8,942 bases of DNA, from assembly GCA_900548215.1 (NCBI GenBank), contig URJI01000103.1, positions 1 through 8,942 of the forward strand, in the 5' to 3' direction. The notes beneath the pieces were generated by a model. It ran no database searches. It had not been told where the DNA came from and saw nothing but the letters and a program-made list of their open reading frames with translations. The number at the start of each line of letters is the position of its first letter. The first letter of the stretch is position 1. Made by a program: the position numbers and the translations under genes. Origin of the DNA: an uncultured Coprococcus sp. GTDB taxonomy: Bacteria; Bacillota; Clostridia; Lachnospirales; Lachnospiraceae. Below, one piece after another: positions 1 through 5,881 of the stretch.

Positions 1-196
1 CCGCCACTCTGCGAAGCTCCTCCTCAAATGTGTCGAGTGAATACTGGTATATTCCCGGCATGGAGTCTACCGGGTTCTTGATTCCTGTGCCCTCCGCCAC
101 AAACATCGGATATACAAGATCCTCCTTATGTACTCTGTTCTCTCTGACCATATTTCTGATAGCCTCGCTGCCGCGAAGTCTTCTGAGTCTTATCAT
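1..196 (-). CDS. hemB: Porphobilinogen synthase (delta-aminolevulinic acid dehydratase), N-terminal part, cut by window edge
   Basis: Seen: 65 codons read from an ATG at 196-194, starting MIRLRRLRGSEAIRNMVREN and continuing through LVYPMFVAEGTG and VDSMPGIYQYS to the left edge. Known family pattern: HemB proteins open with an R-x-R-R-L-R segment, then LIYPLFV-x-E and I-x-SMPGV, all matched here. HemB condenses two 5-aminolevulinate molecules to porphobilinogen in the cytosol; its catalytic lysines and metal ligands lie beyond the edge. Start choice: the ATG at 196 has AGAGG seven bases upstream. An in-frame ATG nine codons earlier (223-221) has only a weak GGGA and would add MYVEKRGNN, which is not typical of the family. 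It is the last visible gene of the tetrapyrrole cluster. The frame upstream of the start is open all the way to the cobA-hemD stop codon. Confidence 0.9.
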   Translation of the reverse strand, partial: MIRLRRLRGSEAIRNMVRENRVHKEDLVYPMFVAEGTGIKNPVDSMPGIYQYSLDTFEEELRRVA

Positions 197-281
197 ATTA
201 TTGCCTCTTTTCTCTACATACATATTATCTGTCCCAATTATAAAGCACTCCCTACATTTCTCTACCGGAGAGCCCTGTACC

Positions 282-390
282 AAAGGGGCCTGACCCCTTT
301 TAAATTTTTTTGTTGATTTTCCTACCTTTTTACATCGACCGGGGCGAAGGTGCCTGACCCCCACTGTGGACCCCCACTGTGGGGCCTGAC
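282..390. repeat. REP-like palindromic repeat cluster with GCCTGAC cores in the cobA-hemD/hemB gap
   Basis: GCCTGAC occurs three times in the same orientation (288-294, 352-358, 384-390). The first copy is the loop and flank of a 7-bp hairpin, AAAGGGG (282-288) with CCCCTTT (294-300). A 13-bp unit, GACCCCCACTGTG, is exactly duplicated in tandem (356-368 and 369-381), and the second copy forms the palindrome CCCCAC-T-GTGGGG (372-384). Stretches of GTCAGGC flanked by G and C runs are typical of small intergenic REP-like repeats. No U-run follows the hairpin in the direction of the genes, so it is not a usual terminator for them. Calling it a dispersed family needs genome-wide copies, which cannot be seen here. 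Confidence 0.6.
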
Positions 391-394
391 AAGC

Positions 395-2053
395 CTAATT
401 ATGGGTATAGAATTCACCAATAGCTGATATAAGATGCTCGATATCACCAATCTCTGGAACTATATCCGCATGATAACCAGCCTTCTCCAAAGCCTTCTCA
501 GTCACATTTCCAAGTGCCGCTACATGAATATTTTCCATTATATCACGTATTTTTAAACTGCTGTCTGTATTGTCCGTATGATCCCCGCATGAATCAGTAT
601 CGTTAGATGTATGCTCCATATCAATTCTGTTTTTTTCTGCATCAAGAACGTCCAGAAATCCCCTGACTCCTGACGCACTTACAAATGTTATCACATCCAG
701 ATCATTCAGATACTGTATGCTCTCCATCCTGCGTCCAACCACATCATAAACCGAAATCTCATCATATGCCACACCGCCCTGATCAAGTATATCAAGCATC
801 GTCTCGCTGCCCTGGACTGCCCTCGGAAGGAGAAGCCTCTCCCCGTCCTTCATCACATTTGCAAGCCCTCTGGCAAGGGCACTTGTGGTGTACTCGTCCG
901 GCACATAATCCGCTATGTAGCCTTCGGATCTTAACGCATCCCTTGTTCCGGCTCCAACCACTGCAAGTTTCAAATGAGCCAGTTTTCTGACATCTATGTT
1001 CCACTCCCTGAGCCATTTGAAAAACAGGGTTATGGTGTTCTGACTGGTAAATGCCAGCCAGCTGTAATCTTCTATATGTTCCAGAGCCACGCGCAGCCTG
1101 TTCTTCTCCTCTGTCTGCTCCACACTCATATCCACTATGCTGTAGGACTGACCGCCAAGTGCATCTATGGCAACTCTCATCTTCTCGCGGAGCTTTGGCG
1201 TTCCAACAAGTCCAACGTGGACATTCTGGAGTGGACCTCTGTTCGGTGCAGTAAAATCCAACGCTGCATTTTCGCCAACGACTATGATTGCGGGGGATTC
1301 CAGCTTTGCCTCTGTTACCTTGTCCGCAATGGACTGTATGTCACCACGGACTATCCTCTGTCCCGGCATGGTTCCTTTGGAAATGACCGCGACCGGAGTA
1401 TTCTCCTCCGCACCGGCCTGTACAAGTCTCTCCATGATCTGCGGCAGTCTGTTCAGCCCCATCAGGAACACGCTTGTCCCTTCCTGATTTCTGATGTAAT
1501 CATAGTCATCTAAACCACCTTCATCAAACTTGTTTCCACCTGTAAATTCTGAGTTTTCTGTAGGCTTCAGATGTTTTGTAAATTCATTTTCTTTTGAACT
1601 CTCCACCTTGCCATCTGCCCGCTTGTGTCCTGTTATCACGTGAAAGCTTCTACTCGTTCCACGGTGTGTCACTGGTATTCCGCACACCTCCGGAACCGCC
1701 ACTGCGGATGTTATTCCCGGTATCACCTGAAATGGAATCCCCGCTTCTAAAAGTGCGGTCACTTCCTCGCCGCCTCTTCCGAATACAAATGGATCGCCGC
1801 CTTTGAGGCGCACCACCATGTTTCCTTTGCGGCCTTCCTCAACAAGTATCTCGTTTATCTCAGGCTGCTTCTTGTAGTGGCTGCCCGCCTGTTTGCCGAC
1901 GTATATCCTGCGGCAGTCCGGCTTCACCATCTCCAGAAGCTGATAGGTTCCGAGTCTGTCATATATGATTGTATCGCATTGTTTTATGAATTCCAGGCCC
2001 TTCACCGTGATAAGTCCCGGATCGCCGGGGCCTGCGCCTATCAAATATACCAT
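395..2053 (-). CDS. cobA-hemD: Fused uroporphyrinogen-III C-methyltransferase / uroporphyrinogen-III synthase
   Basis: A 552-residue two-domain protein. Residues 1 to about 265 are the SAM-dependent methyltransferase (SUMT): GAGPGDPGL at 6-14, VVRLKGGDPFVFGRGGEE at 80-97, PGITSA at 112-117 and GIPVTHRG at 125-132. It methylates uroporphyrinogen III twice to give precorrin-2. Residues from about 275 to the end resemble HemD, which cyclises hydroxymethylbilane to uroporphyrinogen III (TSQNTI near 336, LLLPRA at 407-412, TFVSASGV at 456-463). HemD is poorly conserved, so this half rests on position and spacing as much as motifs. Start: GGGAGAG lies six bases before the ATG. Odd: two hydrophilic inserts, about residues 150-187 in the methyltransferase and 473-506 in HemD, absent from the compact family pattern. 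In the first, TGTAAATTC recurs 36 bp apart (1541, 1577). A long palindromic element lies immediately upstream. Confidence 0.93.
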   Translation of the reverse strand: MVYLIGAGPGDPGLITVKGLEFIKQCDTIIYDRLGTYQLLEMVKPDCRRIYVGKQAGSHYKKQPEINEILVEEGRKGNMVVRLKGGDPFVFGRGGEEVTALLEAGIPFQVIPGITSAVAVPEVCGIPVTHRGTSRSFHVITGHKRADGKVESSKENEFTKHLKPTENSEFTGGNKFDEGGLDDYDYIRNQEGTSVFLMGLNRLPQIMERLVQAGAEENTPVAVISKGTMPGQRIVRGDIQSIADKVTEAKLESPAIIVVGENAALDFTAPNRGPLQNVHVGLVGTPKLREKMRVAIDALGGQSYSIVDMSVEQTEEKNRLRVALEHIEDYSWLAFTSQNTITLFFKWLREWNIDVRKLAHLKLAVVGAGTRDALRSEGYIADYVPDEYTTSALARGLANVMKDGERLLLPRAVQGSETMLDILDQGGVAYDEISVYDVVGRRMESIQYLNDLDVITFVSASGVRGFLDVLDAEKNRIDMEHTSNDTDSCGDHTDNTDSSLKIRDIMENIHVAALGNVTEKALEKAGYHADIVPEIGDIEHLISAIGEFYTHN

Positions 2054-2059
2054 TTTGTT

Positions 2060-2066
2060 CTCTCCC
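2060..2066 (-). promoter_or_regulatory. Ribosome binding site of cobA-hemD next to the palindromic element
   Basis: On the minus strand GGGAGAG lies six bases upstream of the cobA ATG (2053-2051). Only three bases (2067-2069) separate it from the edge of the 315-bp inverted-repeat element. In the mRNA, a long stem formed by the element's ends would therefore sit directly against this ribosome binding site. Confidence 0.6.
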
Positions 2067-2069
2067 TAC

Positions 2070-2384
2070 GCCGTGTGAGTTGGATGGGTGTCTCTCGGCT
2101 ACGCACAGCTCAGTCACCTTGTCTTGCTCCTACATTGAACATCAGCCCATTATAAGTCGCCTTCGGCGAAGGGCTGACGCTACATGTCAAGTTTTCACAG
2201 AAAACTTGACACAACATTTGCACTCACTCCCGCCTCCGATAAGGGCGTTTGGGGAATGTCGTCAAACGGAGTTTGATGACCTGCGCACGCATCAGCGTGC
2301 TTCCCATCCCGTTCGGCAAGGAGCGACAAGCTTCCATCGCTTATGTGCTACCCGCCGTAGAGACACCCATCCAACTCACACGGC
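2070..2384. mobile_element. MITE-like 315-bp structured palindromic element with perfect 26-bp terminal inverted repeats
   Basis: The ends 2070-2095 and 2359-2384 are exact reverse complements over 26 bp. Inside are more hairpins: TCAGCCC (2142-2148) with GGGCTGA (2171-2177), enclosing CGCC-ttc-GGCG; a 12-bp perfect stem at 2185-2211; GTCGTCAAAC with GTTTGATGAC (2258-2280, one mismatch); and GCACGC-atca-GCGTGC (2285-2300). No transposase is encoded. Reading frames inside cross the repeat ends and resemble no protein family I recognise. There is no convincing target-site duplication: the left flank ends CCCTAC and the right flank begins TTACAC. The size, long terminal repeats and lack of coding suggest a non-autonomous MITE-type element. 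A structured RNA or attenuator in the hemC to cobA transcript is the alternative. Confidence 0.7.
2185..2211. repeat. Perfect 12-bp stem-loop inside the palindromic element
   Basis: TGTCAAGTTTTC (2185-2196), a three-base ACA loop, then GAAAACTTGACA (2200-2211). This is the strongest local hairpin of the element. It lacks a following U-run on either strand, so it is not a standard intrinsic terminator. Confidence 0.7.
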
Positions 2385-2506
2385 TTACACATCGAAAAAA
2401 TTTACTTCTTTACTTTTCTTTTATCTTCAATACATACTACTTCAAAACAATCTACATTTTATGTTTTTATTTATCTTTTAAATATACTGTTGCAAAACAA
2501 CTTACT
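2385..2506. other. AT-rich spacer between hemC and the palindromic element; nothing recognised
   Basis: About 120 bp downstream of the hemC stop, strongly A+T-rich and purine-rich on the minus strand. A small GTTG/CAAC hairpin lies just after hemC. I see no gene, no terminator with a U-run and no convincing promoter. Together with the adjacent 315-bp element it makes a 453-bp stretch without genes. Confidence 0.5.
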
Positions 2507-3436
2507 CTACTTTATTAAATTCTCTACCAGCTGTTCCAAGTCTGCGGTGTTTCCCTCTACCGTCTTTCTGTGTATCTGGATTTCTTTATCTTTCTCTTTG
2601 TCCGAAACCGCCGCGCCTGCCTTCATCAGGCTGAGTTTTACGTGTTTGCCTTTCAGTTCTGAGTATACCCCTATCGGCTCATGACAGCCGGCGTTCAGAC
2701 GATTCAGGACTGCACGCTCGCATATGAGCTGTGTGTATGCCTCTGTGTCATTTATCTCTCTCACCATGTCGCATGCTTCGCCAGATGTTCGTGTCTCTAT
2801 CGCTATGATTCCCTGGCACGCTGCCGGAAGCATTGACTCTGTACTGAGGTATCTGAATGTAAGTTTATCTTTTTGCACTTCAAAACATCCAGCGCTGCCA
2901 TCGATGATTCCCAGCCGTTCAAGTCCTGCCGCCGCAAGTATGATGGCATCGTATTCGCCGGCCTCCAGCTTCTGTATGCGGGTGCCGACATTTCCTCTCA
3001 GGTTCTTGCACACCGCATTTGGATACATGTCTCTTATCTGGTACTGCCGTCTCAGGCTGCTGGTTCCCACCACGAAACTGTCGTTTCTGTCAAATGACCT
3101 GCCACTCTTATATATAAGAACGTCCTGCGGACATGCCCTCGGAAGTGTACCCGATATCGTAAGACCTTCCATGATCTCCATCGGCATATCCTTGGCACTG
3201 TGTACCGCTATGTCTATGTCACCTTTAAGTATAGCTTCCTCGAACTCCTCGACAAATACAGCCTTACCGCCAAATTCCAGGAGCGCCCGACTTGTATCTC
3301 TGTCCCCCCGGGTACTCATTGTAACCATCTGAAAATCAACCTGGGGAAATCTCTCCCTGAGTGCCCTTATCACCAGTTCAGTCTGAGCAAGAGCAAGCTT
3401 GCTGCCGCGGGTTCCGACCTTGACAGTATTTTTCAA
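2507..3436 (-). CDS. hemC: Hydroxymethylbilane synthase (porphobilinogen deaminase)
   Basis: HemC polymerises four porphobilinogens into hydroxymethylbilane in the cytosol. With the TTG start chosen here the protein has 309 residues, beginning MKNTVKVGTRGSKLALAQTE, the usual family N-terminus and length. Seen: HSAKDMP with the catalytic aspartate at about residue 83, GTSSLRRQ near 124, a NLRGNVGTR stretch, AACQG, and LNAGCHEPIG whose cysteine (about residue 251) carries the dipyrromethane cofactor. Start: GAGGG lies seven bases upstream of the TTG (3436-3434). The same frame is open to an ATG at 3547, overlapping the sirC end by 11 bp. That would add 37 residues before the conserved core, in a low-complexity hydrophilic segment without family precedent that I know. 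An ATG-preferring annotation would give 346 residues. The following gene lies 453 bp away across the palindromic element. Confidence 0.92.
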   Translation of the reverse strand: MKNTVKVGTRGSKLALAQTELVIRALRERFPQVDFQMVTMSTRGDRDTSRALLEFGGKAVFVEEFEEAILKGDIDIAVHSAKDMPMEIMEGLTISGTLPRACPQDVLIYKSGRSFDRNDSFVVGTSSLRRQYQIRDMYPNAVCKNLRGNVGTRIQKLEAGEYDAIILAAAGLERLGIIDGSAGCFEVQKDKLTFRYLSTESMLPAACQGIIAIETRTSGEACDMVREINDTEAYTQLICERAVLNRLNAGCHEPIGVYSELKGKHVKLSLMKAGAAVSDKEKDKEIQIHRKTVEGNTADLEQLVENLIK

Positions 3437-3448
3437 ACTACAGCCCTC
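3434..3448 (-). promoter_or_regulatory. Ribosome binding site and TTG codon that decide the hemC start
   Basis: On the minus strand GAGGG (3448-3444) is followed after seven bases by TTG (3436-3434). The TTG frame begins exactly where HemC proteins normally begin. The alternative ATG at 3547 lies within the sirC end, and its upstream bases read as the sirC tail rather than a strong Shine-Dalgarno sequence. Confidence 0.65.
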
Positions 3449-3536
3449 ATCATACACACTGTCACGGTGAAAGCCACCTGCTGAATCAACCGCCGCACAT
3501 TCACCATTATCCAATTTGTCTATTCTCTGTCCATTC

Positions 3537-4250
3537 TCAACTCTCATCTAACAGACTCCTAACCATTTGCTGAAATGCTTTCTTTCGCTCTTCCTCGCCG
3601 TCTATCTGTGCTTTGATCTGCTCCCGGAGCTCACCCATCCGCTCCGCTATGTCGCCATAACTCCTGTCTAAATGGCTCTCTATATTTCTCTTGATCGTTC
3701 CCGCAAGCACCGGACTCTGTCCTCCGGTGGAAACGCTTATCACTACCTCTTTATCCTTTATGATCGCCGGAAAGTAGAATCCACAATCCGATTTCACATC
3801 CACTACATTTACCAGTATGCGCTGCTGCCTGCAGAGCTCAGCCATGTCGTGGTTGACCTTCTCATCGTCCGTCGCCATTATGACGACAAATGCATCGTCT
3901 ATATCCTGGGGCTGTACACATCTTTTTATAAGTGTTAAGTGTCCAGGATAATCCGCAAAATTCTCTCCAGCTCCACAATTATCCTGTCCCATTCTCTGTA
4001 TTTCTACACATTTTTTGCAATCACTTGTCACCGCATCTGTTTTGCAAACACCTGTCGCCGCACAATATTTGTCTGGCGTATTCATCTGCTCCGCCAGTTC
4101 TAAAAGCTCCGGACAAAACTCCGGTGACACCACCGTAACCACCGCGCCAAATTCCAGCATGCTGCACGCCTTTCTGTATGCAACCGTTCCTCCGCCGGCA
4201 ATCAGGCATCGCTCATTATTCAGTTCGATCATAAATGGGAAATATGACAT
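3537..4250 (-). CDS. sirC: Precorrin-2 dehydrogenase / sirohydrochlorin ferrochelatase-like protein (SirC/CysG N-domain)
   Basis: A NAD-dependent enzyme that oxidises precorrin-2 to sirohydrochlorin; some family members also insert iron to make siroheme. Seen: FPFMIELNNERCLIAGGGTVAYRKA near the N-terminus, where GGGTVA is the Rossmann dinucleotide-binding loop; AFVVIMATDDEKVN; VNVVDV; FYFPAII; and ISVSTGGQSPVLA, all hallmarks of the SirC/Met8/CysG N-domain. The protein has 237 residues from the ATG at 4250, which has AGAGG five bases upstream. The frame also has a GTG directly before it (4253), too close to the ribosome binding site. Odd: about residues 56-102 form a hydrophilic insert rich in cysteine, between PELLELAEQ and GHLTLIKRCVQPQDIDDAFV, where relatives have only a short loop. 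Part of it is a 9-residue tandem duplication. Whether those cysteines bind metal is unknown. Confidence 0.92.
   Translation of the reverse strand: MSYFPFMIELNNERCLIAGGGTVAYRKACSMLEFGAVVTVVSPEFCPELLELAEQMNTPDKYCAATGVCKTDAVTSDCKKCVEIQRMGQDNCGAGENFADYPGHLTLIKRCVQPQDIDDAFVVIMATDDEKVNHDMAELCRQQRILVNVVDVKSDCGFYFPAIIKDKEVVISVSTGGQSPVLAGTIKRNIESHLDRSYGDIAERMGELREQIKAQIDGEEERKKAFQQMVRSLLDES
4013..4062. repeat. Imperfect 27-bp-period tandem duplication inside sirC
   Basis: The 23-bp segments 4013-4035 and 4040-4062 match at 20 of 23 positions. The period is 27 bp, nine codons, so the reading frame is kept. In the protein this gives two A-x-T-x-x-C-K units (AATGVCKTD and AVTSDCKKC). It lies inside the SirC insert and suggests the insert grew by in-frame duplication. 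Confidence 0.75.
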
Positions 4251-4389
4251 CACTACCTCTAATCTCTATTATTGAATCTCTCATAAAATCACTCAAAAGC
4301 TGTTCAAAATATTTGACATCTGACAAGGCTCTCATCAGCCGATAACACTTCATAACCTCAGGCAAATAAGCAATATTCAGTTCTCGCAT
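4216..4389 (-). CDS. Possible overlapping small ORF bridging hemA and sirC (57 residues)
   Basis: The hemA-sirC gap of 126 bp is fully covered by an open frame that starts at an ATG inside the end of hemA (4389, 13-bp overlap) and ends inside the start of sirC (stop at 4216-4218, 35-bp overlap). The product would be a mixed hydrophobic and charged, probably helical peptide with segments such as YLPEVMKCYRLMRALSDV and KYFEQLLSDFM. I recognise no family. No good ribosome binding site precedes the first ATG; translational coupling with hemA is possible. It could equally be a chance open frame over a spacer whose 3' end supplies the sirC ribosome binding site. Confidence 0.2.
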   Translation of the reverse strand: MRELNIAYLPEVMKCYRLMRALSDVKYFEQLLSDFMRDSIIEIRGSDVIFPIYDRTE

Positions 4390-5726
4390 CCAGCAGCCAG
4401 AATACTGTCCAACATTTTCTCAAATGCCTCATATTCAAGCTGCCCTTTAAGTTTGTATACAAGCTTTGCTCCGTCTGTTGTCTTAAGCTGCGCCATGACA
4501 TCTCCGTGCTCCCTGTTGAACCTCGAAAATGCTATGTTCTTCATGATCTCGTCAACCTGTGATATGAGCCACGGTTCCATCTCCGTGATTGTCTTCGCTC
4601 TGCTCTCATTGTTCTCCCTCGAAAGTGTTCTGATGTAGTCTATGTCACGCAGCACACATCCGTCCACATCTGAGACCGCAGGATCAACGTCCTTTGGCAT
4701 TGCCAGATCCAGGAACAATCTTCTCTTATGCTGCATTTTCACAGCTTCTGCCAGCTCATCCCTGACAAATGTATAATGCGGGCTTGCTGTCGCACTGATG
4801 ATGACATCCGCCCAGGCTGCCAGCTCATATCTTCTGCTGTAGTCCTCTATCCTGATCTGCTGATGTCTGTCAAATATGCTATCTGCGCTGTGGTGACTTC
4901 TGCTTGTGCCTGTTATCTCTATATCTGGCGCAAGATCTGCAATATCCTTGACAACTATGCTGCCTATCTTGCCTGTGGCTCCTACGACTAGAATATTACC
5001 GGTGCAGGTATTTTCAGCATATACCCCATCATCATAGCCGGCCCTTGCAGTTTCAGCATTTACAATTTCTCCATGGTCACCCAAAGCACTTTTACAGTCT
5101 GCCTCATCTCTTCGCACATCTCTGCACGTGTTCTCAGTCCCACCATTTCTTATAAAGCTTACTGCCTCCCGGGCTGACAAAGTTCCGACGGATACCGGAA
5201 GTCTCGTGGCATCACTCTCCGTTGCCACCGCCTTTGCCGCCGCAAGTGCTCCCTGAAATGCTATATTCAGCTCGCCGTCACAGGCTCCAATCTCCTTTGC
5301 CACAAGATATGCGCTCTTCACCTGATGTATGATCTCCACCTCGCCGAGTACCATGGAATCCATGCCACACGCCACTCTGCACAGATGAAGCGTACACTGG
5401 AACCCCTCATAATTCATGCTGTATTTTCTTACGAGGCTGACGGGGACATCCCTATCATTAGCCAGAAGCATTTCTATCTGTTCAAGCAGGCTACCTCGCC
5501 CAACGGAAGCTTCACCGCTGCTCATTTTTCCTGTTATAACAGACCCACATGGCTCACATCTATCCGTAAAGTATATTTCCATCCTATTGCAGGTCGACAA
5601 CACGACACATCCACCCACCTCAGCCTTTAGCCGCTCGGTGAACTGTCTCTGTCCTTTTGTCGTAAATGCAAATCTCTCCCTGACATCGGCCGGTGTATTC
5701 TTATGGTTTATACTTATGCAAAACAT
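4377..5726 (-). CDS. hemA: Glutamyl-tRNA reductase
   Basis: First committed step of the C5 tetrapyrrole pathway: reduces glutamyl-tRNA to glutamate-1-semialdehyde with NADPH. Seen: start MFCISINHKNTPADVRERFAF; VVLSTCNRMEIY with the catalytic cysteine at residue 46; HLCRVACGMDSMVLGEVEIIHQVKSAY at 114-140, the most conserved stretch; and VSVGTLSAREA before the NADPH domain. The Rossmann loop reads GATGKIG (249-255) instead of the commoner GAGxMG. Odd: about residues 195-242 (DNA 5001-5144) are a hydrophilic insert with repeated ENT and NAET pieces between the catalytic and NADPH domains, and residues 56-80 are also extended. The C-terminal dimerisation region after RDIDYIRTL ends without the usual PTxxLR-type helices that I can recognise. 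At 449 residues it is near normal length only because of the inserts. GGAG lies 11 bases before the ATG, a longish spacing. First gene of the tetrapyrrole module. Confidence 0.93.
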   Translation of the reverse strand: MFCISINHKNTPADVRERFAFTTKGQRQFTERLKAEVGGCVVLSTCNRMEIYFTDRCEPCGSVITGKMSSGEASVGRGSLLEQIEMLLANDRDVPVSLVRKYSMNYEGFQCTLHLCRVACGMDSMVLGEVEIIHQVKSAYLVAKEIGACDGELNIAFQGALAAAKAVATESDATRLPVSVGTLSAREAVSFIRNGGTENTCRDVRRDEADCKSALGDHGEIVNAETARAGYDDGVYAENTCTGNILVVGATGKIGSIVVKDIADLAPDIEITGTSRSHHSADSIFDRHQQIRIEDYSRRYELAAWADVIISATASPHYTFVRDELAEAVKMQHKRRLFLDLAMPKDVDPAVSDVDGCVLRDIDYIRTLSRENNESRAKTITEMEPWLISQVDEIMKNIAFSRFNREHGDVMAQLKTTDGAKLVYKLKGQLEYEAFEKMLDSILAAGCEN

Positions 5727-5769
5727 CTCTTCAGTAACTCCAAATAAAATTTATGACACAGTCGCAATC

Positions 5770-5798
5770 TTTATAAATCGCTGACGCAAATTACACAA
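5770..5798 (-). promoter_or_regulatory. Probable sigma-A-type promoter of the tetrapyrrole operon
   Basis: On the minus strand TTGTGT (5798-5793) and TATAAA (5775-5770) are separated by exactly 17 bases. The -10 box differs from consensus by one base and the -35 box keeps only TTG. It lies between the sulfur-module terminator and hemA, about 44 bp upstream of the hemA ATG. This is what would be expected if the tetrapyrrole genes have their own promoter. No clear operator or riboswitch is visible in the short leader. Confidence 0.45.
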
Positions 5799-5825
5799 AC
5801 ATGAACCTTGGCACACTTCCATCGT

Positions 5826-5864
5826 AAAGAACAAGGGCGGGTATCAAAGCCCGCCCTGTTCTTT
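5826..5864 (-). terminator. Strong hairpin terminator after the JAMM protease gene
   Basis: AAAGAACAAGGGCGGG (5826-5841) pairs with CCCGCCCTGTTCTTT (5850-5864): 15 bp with one bulged base and an 8-base loop. It starts 17 bases past the JAMM gene stop. On the minus strand the 3' arm ends in TTGTTCTTT, which supplies a short, broken U-tract, so termination may be incomplete and allow some read-through into hemA. The stem is nearly symmetric and could also stop plus-strand transcription. Confidence 0.82.
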
Positions 5865-5881
5865 CAAATGCCTGCTATCTA

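Noticed and set aside
237..242. TATAAT on the minus strand upstream of hemB as a separate hemB promoter
   Set aside because: The -10 is perfect, but no acceptable -35 lies 15-19 bases upstream (GTAGAG at 17), and there is no extended -10 TG.
282..310. Hairpin at 282-300 as an intrinsic terminator
   Set aside because: The T-run follows only on the plus strand, where there is no gene. On the minus strand the hairpin is followed by TGG, so it does not terminate cobA-hemD transcription in the usual way.
974..1513. 179-codon plus-strand open frame inside cobA-hemD, and similar plus-strand frames opposite other genes
   Set aside because: They lie antisense to strongly conserved coding sequence, lack ribosome binding sites and resemble no family; they are shadows of the real genes.
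2149..2194. TTGACA and TATAAT on the minus strand inside the palindromic element as a promoter for cobA-hemD
   Set aside because: Both boxes match consensus but are about 30 bases apart, far beyond the workable 16-19. The TTGACA is part of the 12-bp stem.
2080..2518. Plus-strand open frames through the palindromic element (2080-2481 and 2249-2518)
   Set aside because: They run across the terminal inverted repeat and into AT-rich spacer, have no ribosome binding site, and their sequence follows from the repeat structure; likely spurious.
4251..4253. GTG as the sirC start
   Set aside because: It would be only two bases from AGAGG, while the next codon, ATG, has a five-base spacing and fits the family N-terminus equally well.
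5727..5825. Riboswitch or T-box leader in front of hemA
   Set aside because: The leader is under 100 bases, with no cobalamin-box, S-box or T-box-like sequence and no antiterminator arrangement that I can see.
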